Shown one piece after another: positions 11,268 through 23,060 of a stretch of DNA of 64,000 nucleotides. The position numbers and the translations under genes were made by a program. The first letter of the stretch is position 1; each line of letters starts with the position of its first letter. The DNA is from Massospora cicadina (taxonomy: Eukaryota; Entomophthoromycota; Entomophthoromycetes; Entomophthorales; Entomophthoraceae), in assembly GCA_022478985.1 (NCBI GenBank), contig JAKSZP010013570.1, positions 1-64,000 on the forward strand, given 5' to 3'. The notes under the pieces are model-generated. The model was not told where the DNA came from. It did not search any database and saw only the letters and a list, made by a program, of their open reading frames with translations.

Positions 11268-13060
11268 CTATTCTTTGACAATGGTATCTACTGGAAGGGC
11301 GATGTTTACTCCTTTAAGAGTTGGCACATCCACGGCAGTATCAAGTTGGTCCAAGGAAGCTTGATCAAGCATTTGACAGGCATATGGCTTCAGTTTTTTA
11401 AGGGACTCTTCTTCTGCTGCTGCCTTGGCTTGAGCTTGGGTTACTACGTTTACTCCTCCAACCAGCTGCTTATATAAAAGTCCATCATTGTACTGAGGGA
11501 CTTTTGCAGGGTATACTACTATTGATTCAGGGATGTTTTGAGTGGGTATTGCAGAGGTAGAGGGTCCCATCTCTACTCCGTTCCATCTTTCCCTGATAGT
11601 ATTGATCTTGGTGTATGTAGTTCACACGGCGGTTATGGCAGAATTTTGCCAAATGACCAAAGTGACCGCATTTGTAGCAGTTAACCCCATAAGAGCCATG
11701 TCCTTGATTATCATAAGCAGGTCCAGACTGGAAAGTTTGGGGTCATTCAGCGTAATCAGCCACAGGTCAGTAAGCTGATTGTTGGCAGTTGGAATAGCTA
11801 GGTCCTGGTCGATAAGTGGGTTGCTGACAGTTTTCATGGCCAGCCCATTGTCACTGATCAAACTGTTGAGTATAATTTGGCCGAGGATGAGGCGCAGAGT
11901 TATAGAAAGGCTGAGGTTACTAATTGGAGCTGGAGGTGGACAAGAGTATTCTCCTGAATAAGAGGGTGCAGTAGCAGAGGTAGTCTTCCATTCCATATTT
12001 GGCAGCGGAAAGTTAGGGGATACACAATGCAAAAACTGTATAATCTTGAGCAGAGGTACATCATCATCCAGAAGCAGTGAAATAACATTATGAAGTTTAC
12101 AATATGGCTTCACCGCAGAGGACATGGCAAATCACACGTTGGCTTCCACTAAGTACCCAGCTCTAATCAGTACATGGGCTTCTGTTGTGAATCGATCAGC
12201 AAACTCTAGGAGAGTCTCATTTTGGAAGAATCTGATTGTTAAGAATTCTGCTTTTTGCTGCGACATCTTTTAGTACCTCCAAACAGGCGGAGTACAGTAT
12301 TCTTTATGTCCTTATAAGTGACAGAACTACTTGGAAGGTAACAGGTGACCTGATCGGCGCTTCCTACATTCAAGGCAGATATTAAAATCTAAGCCTTCCG
12401 TCTATCAGAGGCTCCTTCTGTCGCAAACTCAAGCCATTTGAAGAACCCATGAATGTTCCCATTGCAGTCAAGTGGAGGTAATTTTTTTATTAACCTCCTC
12501 ATCCCATTCATGGGGTTTCAGGTCATAATGAGGAATGGATCAAGATCCAAAAGATGTTTCTTGATGAGGAGCTGGATTAGTGGAAGTTGGGATGTCCACC
12601 GCTTCAGGCATAGTGTAACCTTCTGCTGTGGGTGATATCATCATTATTTGAGGGAAGTGGCGTTCAAACTCATATTCATATCTGGTACTACCATCCTGGG
12701 TGTAGTAGCTCCAACCAGCATCATATTCATCCTCGTATGATGCCCCCTCTTGATGGTCATCATTGACACAGCGAGAAGACTGTGAGATATTGGTCAATCT
12801 TTGCTCTGCACACTGCAGCCATTTGTTAGTATCATTCGATCATTCAGCGAGTTCTTTGTTTTGTTGTCCCAAGATTTGCATTTGGCTAAACGTACTATCA
12901 AGCTGGTGCATGACAGCATCTTGTTCCTGAATAAGTTCACCTTGATTTTTTGAGCACCGCGTCTAAAGTAACTTTGAGTTCATCATATCCAGCTGGTGCA
13001 GTGTTCTGTGAGGATTCCAACAACACAGCATGTGTATGGCATGGCTGATGTCTGGAATTC
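11268..13060 (-). pseudogene. Element A gag with CCHC zinc knuckle (decayed)
   Basis: Gag forms the virus-like particle and binds element RNA. Fragments on the - strand: an acidic, Tyr-rich segment at 12797-12540, the capsid region at 12500-11900, a nucleocapsid knuckle CYKCGHFGHLAKFC (C-x2-C-x4-H-x4-C, about 11640-11690), and a gag-pol linker at 11570-11268. The knuckle is intact but lies in a different frame from the capsid segment before it (12125-11622), so at least one frameshift has occurred. The start probably lies near 13060, just after the primer-binding site. Confidence 0.72.
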
Positions 13061-13088
13061 TGGAGTGTTAGGTGGTTGATCAATGGGC

Positions 13089-13106
13089 CCCCTGTAGTGA
13101 GCACCA
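13089..13106 (-). promoter_or_regulatory. Element A primer-binding site
   Basis: On the - strand this reads TGGTGCTCACTACAGGGG, one base inside the 5' LTR. TGG pairs with the CCA end of a tRNA. The same 18 bases occur in elements 1 and C. Confidence 0.75.
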
Positions 13107-13107
13107 C

Positions 13108-13674
13108 TGTTATAATTTTGGATGGTATCATTAGGATGCCTCATGTTATTTTCACAGGTTAAACCCATTGAGCAACAGACAGACGTTGTGGGGATTGTTG
13201 GTTTTTGGGCACACTTGAAAATATACTTTAAAAGGAGTAATTGCCCCAATTAATTCTTTATTTATATTTTATAAATACAGCTGCCTTTCGCTGTCCCGTC
13301 TCTTCTATGCTAAAAACAACCTCTTCTCTCAATCGCCCATCTCGCTTATATACAGCGGATTCAGGCAATACTGCTTCTCATGGCTTGGGCTATTCTATTA
13401 TGCTGATTCTCCTCAAATTCAGCTTGTTATTCTCTAATCTACTGTCGCCATAATTGTAGGCGATTTACTTCATATTTGTCAAATTTTTACATTGCCTTAT
13501 TGCCTTATCACCTTACTTAGAGGCGCTCCAATAAAACTATTATATCCAATAAAAACCCATTATATTCCAATATCGCCTCATCTCAAGGCACTCAAATAAT
13601 TGTAACTGATACTATGCTCGGTGGATTCAACCCTGCTGTCCCACGATTATTGTCCAGTCATATTGGAATTGACA
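13108..13674 (-). repeat. Element A 5' LTR (right copy)
   Basis: It begins TGTTATAATTTTGG and ends TTGACA on the + strand (TG...CA ends). It is followed by CACCA (13675-13679), the second copy of the target duplication. It matches 7112-7673. Confidence 0.88.
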
Positions 13675-13679
13675 CACCA

Positions 13680-15130
13680 TAAATAGGTTTTGGGGTGATA
13701 GGTTATCAACAGGACCCCATGAACCCCATCAGATTGTTAAGCTTGATGATCAAGTGTGAAGTGAAGTGAAGCTAATGCTATTGCATTCAGAAGGAATTGT
13801 GGCACCCATGTTTATTAATAATATTCCCTCAGAATGAATTTGTTGGCTGTCACTGTAAGGCCTCAGGGGCCAGCCATCAAGCTGGACAGGGGTATGCACC
13901 CCTTTAGAACCAAAAAGGGTCCAAATCCCAAGGACCTTCCTCTCACCCAGATCTCTGACCTAGGGCATACCCTAGATGAGAGATTGGTAGCCGCTGCTAT
14001 ACCCTGTTAATCCATACCTTTTCCCCATCTAACCCTAATCCAAATTCTCTCAAGTCTCAAGATCAGCAGGGTTTTCTAAGAAAAATATAACAAATATATG
14101 AAGATTACAGGAAAATCATGAACCCTCATACCATGGCCCCCATTTTCTGCCCCAAAGGTTGTTTCGCCTAGAAGCTAACCTGCATAACAGAACATACCTA
14201 CCAAGTCCAATTTGCAAAGATTTTTTGAGGAAAAGAGGGAAAAATATGTTTCAAACTTGTCACTCCATTCTGAAATAAAAAAGTGAATTAAGACATCCAG
14301 AATTAGGGGACAATGATACAAGAATAGCTTGGAAGTCAATTGATACTATCGGAATGAAATTGAAGTTTTAAACTAAAAATTCTAGATATAAAAATGGAAA
14401 TTAAACTATACTACAGTGGTACGGCCTAGCAGCTCTCCCCCATTACAACTTAAGACCAAGTAACCTGCTAATGGTAGGGTTTTGAGTTAAACTTTTTTCA
14501 AAGTTTCCTTTAATTTAATTAAATTACTCTATTATGAACCCTAAGCTGTTAGTAACTCTAATAAAATAAACGATTTATGGGAAACAATTACATAGGTTGG
14601 AGCCTTTCCAACAATTCCTCTATAATGAGCCCAACCATCGTCCCCTGAAACCAGCAGTGGCTTGTGGACCTTGGCTGCCCTTTTGAGTCCTGGCGTACCC
14701 ACGCTGAGAGCCAGTTCATTTCATTGCACGCTGGGTTCCAAACAGTTATGGCCTCCAGATCTCTGATCAGTTTTGGCTTTGAATCGTTTTATAAAGTGTT
14801 CAATAGCCGCCACAATGTATTTGGATTAGCCTCCACCGATGGTTAGTGTCCCCATGACGTTGATTGACATGGTGTGGAAAGCAAATTTCACCTTAATCAG
14901 TTAGTACAAAGTGCTCTTATGATACGGCGCTTCCACTTAGCACTCCCTGAAGCAGCTGATGGACTCATGGATATCAAAGTGCATCAATACCTAATATAAG
15001 TGCTGTTTCAGTTGTTTTAATATCTTCTTAAATCTTCCATGGCGCATAAATTTGTGTGCTCCAATGATCAGATCTGTATGCTCAGTTGGTCATTGTATAA
15101 TGTGTCTGCAGCTTTCTGTTAGTTTTCAGA
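13680..15130 (-). pseudogene. Element B integrase (split by a solo LTR)
   Basis: Two fragments of one integrase core on either side of the insertion 13854-14744. Right fragment, - strand, about 14880-14750: MSINVMGTLTIGGG and SKYIVAAIEHFIKRFKAK, which corresponds to SIDVVGPL...SKYIIVAIDHLTRWVEA of other copies. The first catalytic Asp has become Asn here (SINV for SIDV). Left fragment, about 13860-13690: a VTANKFIL-like string, then remnants of the HGCPQFILTDNGTNF block and of the region after it. Both contain stops. The zinc-binding N-terminal part should lie around 14950-15130 but is barely readable. Confidence 0.68.
13854..14744. mobile_element. Probable solo LTR inside element B integrase
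   Basis: This 891-bp block has no counterpart in the integrase reading and interrupts it between the IDHLTKWVEAK-type and VTAAKFI-type motifs. Its ends are TGTAAGGCC...CCAAACA, a TG...CA pair as in LTRs. It is flanked by GTCAC (13849-13853) and GTTAT (14745-14749), which could be a target duplication changed by two C-to-T transitions. An alternative border gives GGCCT on both sides (13859-13863 and 14750-14754). It has no coding capacity and no second copy was noticed in the window. Confidence 0.55.
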
Positions 15131-15199
15131 GTTCTCTCCCTTAACAGTGGTGTTCATCAGCTGGTCTAGTGCACATTGAACTTCTTCTGGTTTTTTATT

Positions 15200-15720
15200 T
15201 ATTTTGCCTACTCAGCATCTTGTTGTAAAGGTCATCTGCCATGATAGTAATTAAAGCAATGGTAGGAAGCTGATACAGCCTGTAAGCATTCTGGTGTTTC
15301 ACACCAGGCCAGTACTGAACCTTGAAGTTATACGCCAGCAACTTCAGCGCCTGGTGGGATAGTCATCCTTCCAGCTCCTTAAGGTTCTATAGCCACCTGA
15401 GCGAGGAGTGGTCAGATGTTACTATGATATGCACTCCATAAACATAAACCCTAAACTTCTTTAACAATTAAATCACCACTAAGAATTCACTCTTGGTAAC
15501 AGTGTAATTCTGCTATTGCACGTCCAGCGTCCAGATGCAGTAGGCTACAGGATACTTTGCTCCTTAATAATCAAGATGAGGCAGCATGGCCCCTATGGCA
15601 GTAAGAGATGCATCCATCTGTATTAAAAACATTTTATCAAAACTTGAATATATGAGTATCAGCGCCAAGGTGAGGTAAGTGTGAATTTGGTCAAGTAACA
15701 GCTGACAGTTTGTCATCCAA
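15200..15720 (-). pseudogene. Element B RNase H domain (decayed)
   Basis: The - strand shows remains of the RNase H blocks: an IQMDASLTAIGAML-like string (about 15570-15620), a CILDAGRAIAELHCYQE-like stretch, VHIIVTSDHSSLRWL (about 15390-15430), and LEGRLSHQALKLLAYNFKVQ further on. Several stops interrupt it. Its position between reverse transcriptase and integrase agrees with the element order. Confidence 0.6.
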
Positions 15721-15779
15721 TCAGTTGGGTTCATTCTTCATTAGATGCAATAGCAGTTACCCTATATTACTAGAATTTT

Positions 15780-16560
15780 CTATAAGCTTCCAGTAATAGC
15801 TGACCATCCCTAAGAAGACCTGAATGTCCCGCTTGATGGCCAGCATCTTCATCTATTTAATGGCCTCCACTTTTGCTGGCTGGGGCCATAGGCCTTTCTT
15901 GCCAATAACAAAGCCACTATACTTGAGTTGTTATTTTAAGAAGTCACATTTCTTGGTCTGAACTTTCAGGTTGGCAGCAGTAAGCCAGAGGAAGGATTCC
16001 TACAGATGTTGTAAGTGCTAGCTAAATTGTTCTAAAAAATGTTTATGTTGTCCAAGTAAACCAAGAGACATGAAATTTTAAGATATTCCAGTAGCTGTCC
16101 ATGGCTATTTGGAAAGTGGCAGGGGCATTACATAACCCCTGCAGCATTTTCGTGGGATGTAACAGCCCTAGATCATTAAAATTTTTCATTTTTCTATTTC
16201 TTCCCAAAAAACTCCATCTTCCAGTAGCTGGAGATCAGATCCATGGAAGAAATTTACTTTTCTAAAATTGAGTTGGTTGAGTGTATTGTTAATTATCAGG
16301 AGGGAGTAAGAGTCCTTCTTTGTTATGTTGTTGAGTCTCCAGTATTCAATTAGCACTCTTTTAGACCCATACTTTTTATCACAAATTAGGATGTGGGACC
16401 AATGGGCGCTTGGATGGGACCAACATTTCTGATGAACTAACTAAATAATTCTCGTTGACAACTTTGTCCACCATCTTGGACTGGTGAATAGGAAGGAGGC
16501 GAATTGGTGGATGTTTTCCAACGTCAATATGACGCACCACATTCTCAGCACACCCAAATC
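15780..16560 (-). pseudogene. Element B reverse transcriptase (YLDN, inactive)
   Basis: On the - strand the palm motif reads LLVYLDNINI (about 16041-16070). The second Asp of the YLDD box is Asn (AAC, 16047-16049), consistent with GACGAC becoming GACAAC. Upstream parts are recognisable in fragments (a RVLIEYWRLNNITK-like string near 16340, a SMDLISSYWKM-like string near 16230). There are many stops and frameshifts, more than in element A, as expected for the older host element. Confidence 0.68.
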
Positions 16561-16676
16561 AAATTTATCCTGTTGCAAAAAGTTTCTTGTATTTATTAAA
16601 TAAGGCCATCACATGATCTTTTTCATCTTCTGTCATGATGACCCAGAATTTGTGAGGTATGACTGAGCTAAAGGCC

Positions 16677-17339
16677 TCATTTTCTTTTCCTCCAACCAAA
16701 CTCCTCCAGCAAATCTGTTTTTTTGTAATTATTGCACTTCTTCAGTTGTTGAGATATGAAAGAAGGCAACAATTTGGTGCCATTTTTTATGGATGGGTAT
16801 AGGTAGAGATTAGCTAGTAATGCTCTAATCTCCTCATAATCTGAGAGAATGAGCTCAGGTGCTACAAGAAATTCTCTGTTTGAGTTAAAGGGTGCAAACA
16901 CTTCGCCATATAGACTGGAAGTATTCTCAGCTCAATAGCCGTGTTCAATATGACCTGATGACTGCGTGAAATAGTCAGTTGGCGCCAGCCCTCAACGTAA
17001 TGCCTTCCACTTTATAGATCTGATGCAGTAAATATTGAGTTTGACCGCACCCCTTTTGATAGCTGATGGGTATTATTCTGTCCTTAAAGGCTAGGTTTAT
17101 GGACTGCAGAGCTTGGTTCTCAGTCTTCTGGTCTCTGCTTCTGTAATACATTGGAAGGTTCTAACCAAGGATCGCCAGATTATTCTCCATAAAATTGGGT
17201 TTTGACTCTGTAAGTCCTAATGAAGGAGGTTCTGATATAATATTGTAATGGGTGTTTGGAAAAATTGTTGCAGGAGATGATTCAACAATAGAACCAAACC
17301 TTAGTGGTAATGCGCTGTAGGCCCCTAATGATGTAGAGA
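16677..17339 (-). pseudogene. Element B protease-polymerase linker and end of protease
   Basis: The - strand at 17339-17280 reads ISTSLGAYSALPLRFGSIVE, which equals the SEGAYSALPLRFGSI block in the protease of element A. The linker follows, with a 74-residue open piece (16901-16677). The front half of the protease lies at 24690-24900, beyond element D, so D entered this coding region. Confidence 0.75.
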
Positions 17340-17806
17340 TGTCAGGATTTAAGATAATGAGCGAGTCAAAATCCCTACTCCTGAATTGAGGTTCAATAAC
17401 TCAACTCTCAAGCCAGCGTGAATATAACCTCACCCTGAAGGCACAAATATATAGATTCAATCTGGAAGCATCACATGTATGAGAACTGATGGAGACACCT
17501 TCAGGAATCCCACCCCCGCTTCCTGAAACTTGAGAGGCGTGATCCTCACCAAAGCGGTCATGAGGTTGATGCAGTATAATGAGGGCGCCAACCAGGCGGT
17601 TGATATGGAAGAAAAAGAAATGTCATGATCATAGGGGCCATGAGGGTCCTCAAGACACCAATTCCCCACAAGCCCTATAAATATTGACATTTTCTAATTC
17701 AATAAAGTAGTCTATCTTAGCCTCATCCTTTTTTCAAAGTCTCCACTATTTTATAGCTTTGAGCCCATTTTTGAACTTTGGCGTCAGTCAATAGAACCGT
17801 TACTCA
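17340..17806 (+). repeat. Element D 5' LTR
   Basis: It starts TGTCAGGATTTAAGAT. It matches the 3' LTR in blocks such as GAGTCAAAATCCC, CAGGAATCCCA, AGAGGCGTGAT and GCCCATTTT. The right border is set at TTACTCA, 8 bp before the primer-binding site, and is uncertain by a few bases. Confidence 0.8.
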
Positions 17807-17814
17807 AAGAAAAG

Positions 17815-17832
17815 TGGTTCTCACTACAAGAT
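17815..17832 (+). promoter_or_regulatory. Element D primer-binding site
   Basis: Reads TGGTTCTCACTACAAGAT, a decayed form of the TGGTGCTCACTACAGGGG site of elements A, 1 and C, just inside the 5' LTR. Confidence 0.55.
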
Positions 17833-17999
17833 TTTGGCTGTTTAAGTGAAAAGTATATCACAAACAATAGAGAAAGATAGCAGTCAAAAAATTAACCTGC
17901 CAATTGGTTGAGAAGCATCACTTGATGAATTAGCACCTCACAATACAAAGTACTGCCTGTGCATCCTGAAAACTTAGAGTTTCAGGCCTCTTCAGTTTA

Positions 18000-19870
18000 C
18001 TTTACCTTCTGTTGATGCTGATCAAGTATTAACTTCAATATGAGAATCTCAATGAATTTGTTCAGCAATTTTTAAAAGGCATCTATTCTGTGAGAGGGCA
18101 ATCCAGTCACTTCCATGCTTCTTTAGTGCCTTTTATAATGCAGGAATTATATACTTTGGCTCTACTTACCAGAAGGAAAATTGGTTTTATGGACCAAATG
18201 CTATCTCCAGAATTACATCCATCCTGCCATCCATCACCTTCTACAACTAGTAGTTTGCACCACCACGAAGTCTCCTGACAACTAGAGCTTACCCAAACAT
18301 TACACTCCCAAATTGTTATTTCTATAACGCAGCCTCCTCTTTCATCCATGACAATCAGAAAGCCATTTTCAATAACTGTCTGTTAATCAATATGCCTGCA
18401 GCCAACTTGCAGTTTTAGATAGCAGAATTTCCAGCTACCTTGAGGACCAACTTTGTCAGAAAATACAACTTCTTGAGCCTGCCTGGAATCAACACCTCAA
18501 CCAAGTCAAGGACCTGATGCAGACTCCTTAATAGCTTACCAGGAGCTAGCCTCTCATGACATCACCTCTCAGAGTAAAGGGCCTAAGGGCCAGAAGGTCC
18601 CCGTGGGCCTCAAGGGCCCTCTGGTCCCGCATTTCCTATCCCTGGTGACCTTGAAGACTCCTGGAAAAAGGACGCTTTAACAGCCCTCACCACCTTACAG
18701 GATTAGATTTGAAATTTGGCTCAGGGTGAAAACTTTAAGAAGATGGAATTCTTATCAACTCTATGTTATTGATTGAGGCCTTATCAGATGGCTTGGATAA
18801 TCTTAACGCCTTCATAAAGCTCACTGATAATTACATATCCCATCCATAGAAATCCTGCTGAGGGTTTGACACAAGCTTGAACAATTTAAAAATCAAGCTT
18901 ATACTTAAAGCCCCAACATTCAAGCATTAAAGAAGCAAGTTGCTTACAAGGCTTTATTACTTCCCTAAACCTAAACAGGGATGACATCCAAGAGGATCTT
19001 GAGGGTTTGTGATGACGGCTAGATCAGTAGGCTCCTCAAGACTATGTGAAAAACTTAGATTTCTGAGCCTGCACCGATTTAAGGTGTCAATACCCTTCTC
19101 ACTCCTACTATAACTAATTTCTAAGCCTAGTTTTAAGTAGAAGTTCACCCCCGTCCAGGAAAGAAATACCTCCTTACTATATGCCTATAGGAGTACCATG
19201 GAAGGAAATACTAACTGACAGTAAGTGAAGCATATCCAATCCTGTTTGAATAGCACTATAGGAGATTATGAATCCACATATAAAGGAATGTCACACCTGG
19301 GAACAGGTCCGTACCACCTTAGTCCAGAAATTTGACAGCAACCAAACCCTTGCCAATCAAAAGAAAGTGTTCATGGGTATTCGTATGAATAAAGGGGAAA
19401 TATATGTGGAGTTCACCAACTGATTCTGCACCTTAGCATAACCCTTAGTCACTACTAACCGCATTATCTTGGACAACTCCATAACTGCAGTCATCTCCGA
19501 GTTGGGGCCTTATCCTGAGGCTCAAATGCATATGATCATCCAGAAGAATGGTTTTATTTGCATTCAGGAAACTAAGGAAGAACTTAACGAGATACCTATG
19601 GTGAATTTGTATCCCAAGGCTAAACCTCTGTCTCCTCCAACTGTCCCTGGGTTGACGTTGATGAAAACTAGAGGAATATTCGACCTCAATGCACTTGCTG
19701 CAATGTTTTCCATTTCAGCGCCAAGCCTTGTTGGAAAAAGTCTTGCTGAGGAGGCAGAAAAAAAGCCATCAGCATGAAGGAAGAGGCACTCCATACTAAT
19801 ATCCCTATCTCTCCTCAAGAACAAAACATGAACTTGAATGAGCCTGGAGTTATTGTAACAGAAGAAGGAG
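18000..19870 (+). pseudogene. Element D gag (decayed)
   Basis: Gag is the structural protein of the element particle. The best fragment is an open frame of 102 residues at 19469-19777 (starting MDNSITAVISELGPYPEAQM). It is preceded by HTWEQVRTTLVQKFDSNQTL (about 19295-19350), which looks like the C-terminal capsid part with the usual short-helix pattern. At 18585-18640 the frame reads GPKGQKVPVGLKGPLVP, a short Gly-x-y run. The 5' part is riddled with stops. No CCHC knuckle could be recognised. Confidence 0.6.
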
Positions 19871-19959
19871 TTTAAAGTACCTGTTGATAATAATGAATTT
19901 GATACTGCTTACTCTTCTTTCAATAGATCTACTATGTTACTCATGCTACCTCCACAGTT

Positions 19960-20300
19960 TGAGAGTTTGGTTACTCACGTCACTGTTTAAGTTTTTTTAT
20001 CCAGTCCACGCCATTGTTGATAGTGGTCCCTCATAAATTCATTTCATCAAAACTGATGAAACACGTCAAAATTGTTCTGGATTTGACGCATTAAATGGAA
20101 TATGGCACGGACAGACCAGTGTACTCAATCCATTGGGGTCTATTATTCCTTACCTATCCGCTTTGAGAAGCTTTTCATGAGTACCCCTACTGTTGCACTG
20201 GATAACCCAAGTTTTGAACTTCTCCTCAGGGCTTGTTTTTCAGGGACTACTCTTCAGTAGTGCACTATGATGAAGGATTTCTATCCCTGCTGAAAATGAG
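19960..20300 (+). pseudogene. Element D protease (decayed)
   Basis: The string AIVDSGPS (about 20011-20034) is the D-S/T-G active site of an aspartic protease, followed at once by a stop. Later NPLGSIIPYL and further fragments fit the rest of the domain. Not functional. Confidence 0.55.
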
Positions 20301-20959
20301 TCCCCTAGTTTTCTAAACTTCGCATGATGCCAAAATGGAGGTCAAAGCTCAGGATTGCCTATTAGAGAGTGAAAGCTGAATTGACTTAATTGAGTATCAC
20401 TTGAGAGGCTCTCATGTACAGATGCCCTACCTGAAGTTGCTAGTTATAAAGACATGTTAATCTAATTTCCTCAAGCCATTATATCACCAAAGTCCCAGTT
20501 TATTGTTGACACCCAGGTTCATGTCAACATCCCCTCCAGATAATTGCTGGAGATCTGTGGTCTAGATAACCTGTCATTCAAGGGGGTCCTAACCTGTATG
20601 GGAATTTTAGACCTCACCCATGCTGGGCTATATTGGTGTTGTTGGCTAACCTTACTGACAAACCTAGGGTAGTGGGCCCTAATACTCCAGCTGTCTATGC
20701 GCACCTCTTAACAAGAGTGGCTGTTGATGACATCCGCAGCTTCATAAGTCTAAGGGATTTGGTTAGGAAATGCCCCCATCATTGGCTCAAGTTGATACTT
20801 GTATTGGGAAAGAGTTCAGTGGTGAACAACAAAGCCAGGTTAAAAAAATGCTGTAGAAATACTCAGACCTCTTCTCAACATCTACCTACAAGTTTAGAAA
20901 AATGAGTGTGGTTCTACATCATGTGGAGACTGGGGATGCTCCCCCATTCAATCCTGACT

Positions 20960-21660
20960 TTACCAGAAAAAAATAAGGTTGAAGAAACCCAGGTGGCGAT
21001 AAAGCTCAAGAAACTACCTGAAGCCAGGCTATTGGTGCCTTTGTGAAGCCCTTGGGCCTCCCCCTCATGTTAGTTCAGAAGAAGGATGGCATCCATCATG
21101 TGGTGATGGACTACCACTGTCTCAATTCCATCACCAAGGATGACAGTTATCCCTTGTCCTGAATCAGCGACTCACTCCGCTTGCTCACAGCGCACACAAT
21201 ACTTTTTCAAGATGAATCTCACTTAGCAAATATTAGCAGGTGGATCTCGCCTAAAAGACTGAGCCAAGTGTGTTCTCATAGCCTACAAAAAGCTAATCAA
21301 ACCCATGAAGATGTCCCAGGGACTTTGCAACGCGCCAGTAATCTTTAAACACACCATAGACGGGATTCTAGGAGTCTCAAAGTTATCCTATGGCCATATA
21401 TACATCAATAATATCACTGTATTTTTGTGAGCCTTCATCGGTCATGTGGAACACCCCTGAAACATCTTCAATCATCTTAGGAAGGCTTAAAAAGAACTTA
21501 AACCTTCTAACTGCTCTTTCTTCTGATCAAATGTGAAATTACTCAGACACAAGGTCTCAAAAGATGGTATCCAGCCCATCCTAGACAAAGTTGACGCCAT
21601 TAAGAAGATGTTGCGCCCCCAGAGCCTCAGGAATATTCAGGTATTTCTGGGCATGGTGGG
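20960..21660 (+). pseudogene. Element D reverse transcriptase (YINN, inactive)
   Basis: Blocks seen: LPLMLVQKKDGIHHVVMDYH, LNSITKDDSYPLS, MSQGLCNAPVIF and YGHIYINNITVF. The last should be YLDDI. Both catalytic Asp codons are AAT (21407-21412). The AMDLxSGYWQ block (about 21210) is split by a frameshift. HKVSKDGIQPILDKVDAIKK and VFLGMVGYYFQFI close the domain. Confidence 0.72.
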
Positions 21661-21779
21661 CTATTATTTTCAGTTTATATCTTGGTTTGCTGCCCTAAAT
21701 TAGCCTTTGTTCTATCTTCTGAAAAAGAATGTGCCCTTTGAGTGGTGGCCTGAACATCAACAGGCGTTTTATGCATTGC

Positions 21780-22210
21780 AGTCTGCTCTTTGCACTAACC
21801 CCAACTTTAGTTCATAAGCATATTAATCGACCTTTATTGCTATCCACAGATGCAAGTGATGTCACCATTGGGGCCATTCTAGCCCAACGATGAACATCAT
21901 GTTGATCATTTAGTAGCTTACTTTAACAAGACTTCGAGAAAGGCTGAAAGGAGCTATAGCGTTATTAAATGAGAGTGCCTGGCTGTTTTGTTTGCGATCA
22001 AGCACTCCCAGCCCTACCTCTATGACACCCACTTCACCATCATAACTGATTATCCCTTGCTCCAATGGCTTCAGCAAAAGAATGTCCCAGATGGTTGGGG
22101 GCTAGATGGGCCCTAAGGCTGCAGAACTACGATTTCACTATAGAACATCGCACAGTAAAGATTCACCCAAGCACTGATGGTCTCCCTAGGATTCTAGTAA
22201 TGGCTTCTTT
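21780..22210 (+). pseudogene. Element D RNase H (decayed)
   Basis: Blocks include LLLSTDASDVTIGAILAQR (first Asp kept), YSVIKXECLAVLFAIKHSQP with a TGA inside it, FTIITDYPLLQWLQQK (Asp kept) and a closing TIEHRTVKIHPSTDGLPRI-like segment. Interrupted by stops. Confidence 0.68.
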
Positions 22211-22389
22211 GACCCCTAATGAGGAAAACTGAATCATCTAATCAATCTGCCAGAACGAGGGGAGTTAGAAGCTCCTGATATCCAAAATAAGCTCTGAAAA
22301 ATGAATCAAGATAATCAGATCAAGGAAGGAACGCTGTATAAGAGAGTCAATAAGTCTGGCTCACTTATATCCATCCTTCTTCTTAAACT

Positions 22390-23060
22390 GACATTATTTC
22401 ATAAGGGCATGTGTCTGTGAGACATGGCGCAGTGAAGAAGACTCACAAATGGCTAAAGAAACAATGCTACTGGGACTAAAAGGTAGAAACCATCCAAGAA
22501 GTCCTGGAAGCGTGTTTGAGATGCCAATCCCAAGATTGGGCCAGTCCACAATATCATAAGTCAGTCGCTGCCCCATCAGGTCCTTTTAGTGTTGTTAGCG
22601 TTGATTGGTAGGCCCTATTCCCACCTGATTGCATGGCCATAAGTACATCTTCTTGGTCATGGACCATTTGAACAAATGGGTCAAAGCGATATCAGTAACT
22701 GCTGCCACCTCTAAAGCCATGGCCCTATTTTTTATTCAATCCATTTTTACCCAGTATGGATGCCCATAACTTTACTTTTGGACAAGTGTTAAGTTTCACC
22801 TCATAGGTAGTCCATGAACTAACTTCGCTTTTTGGCACTAACCAGAGTTTTATTGCCCTTTACAACCCATTGAACAATGGAGTGGTGGAACGTGCTAATG
22901 GAATCCTCAGATTTATCTTGCATAAAATGACCGCTTCTTAACCTACTCGCTGGAATCATTATTTACCCAGCGACTTGCTTGATTCTCAGATAAGTTACCC
23001 TCAAATAATCAAAATATCCCCATTTGAAGCTCTATATGACCGTGCTCCACGTCTACCAAG
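22390..23060 (+). pseudogene. Element D integrase (decayed)
   Basis: Fragments of a Ty3-type integrase: an HKGMCL string with remains of the H-H-C-C zinc domain (CLRCQSQDWASPQYH in one frame), VMDHLNKWVKAISVTAATSK (about 22650-22720), FFIQSIFTQYGCP, and LYNPLNNGVVERANGILRFI (about 22857-22917). Frameshifts and stops scatter these over several frames. Confidence 0.68.

Larger units (their letters stand above)
7112..13674 (-). mobile_element. Element A: near full-length Ty3/gypsy retrotransposon inside element B
   Basis: A 6.56-kb - strand element with two LTRs (7112-7673 and 13108-13674). It has a perfect 5-bp target duplication CACCA (7107-7111 and 13675-13679), a primer-binding site at 13089-13106 and a polypurine tract (complement of 7674-7691). 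Reading right to left it encodes gag with a CCHC knuckle, protease, reverse transcriptase, RNase H, integrase and a C-terminal tail. It sits in the integrase region of element B and so is younger than B. The two LTRs match at roughly 85 percent over the stretch I compared by eye, so it is not a recent insertion. Stops and frameshifts break the polyprotein. Confidence 0.9.

Noticed and set aside
7112..13674. Target duplication CCACCA/CCATA for element A with the LTR ending at 13676
   Set aside because: Moving the right LTR border by two bases gives a perfect CACCA on both sides, which is the simpler border.
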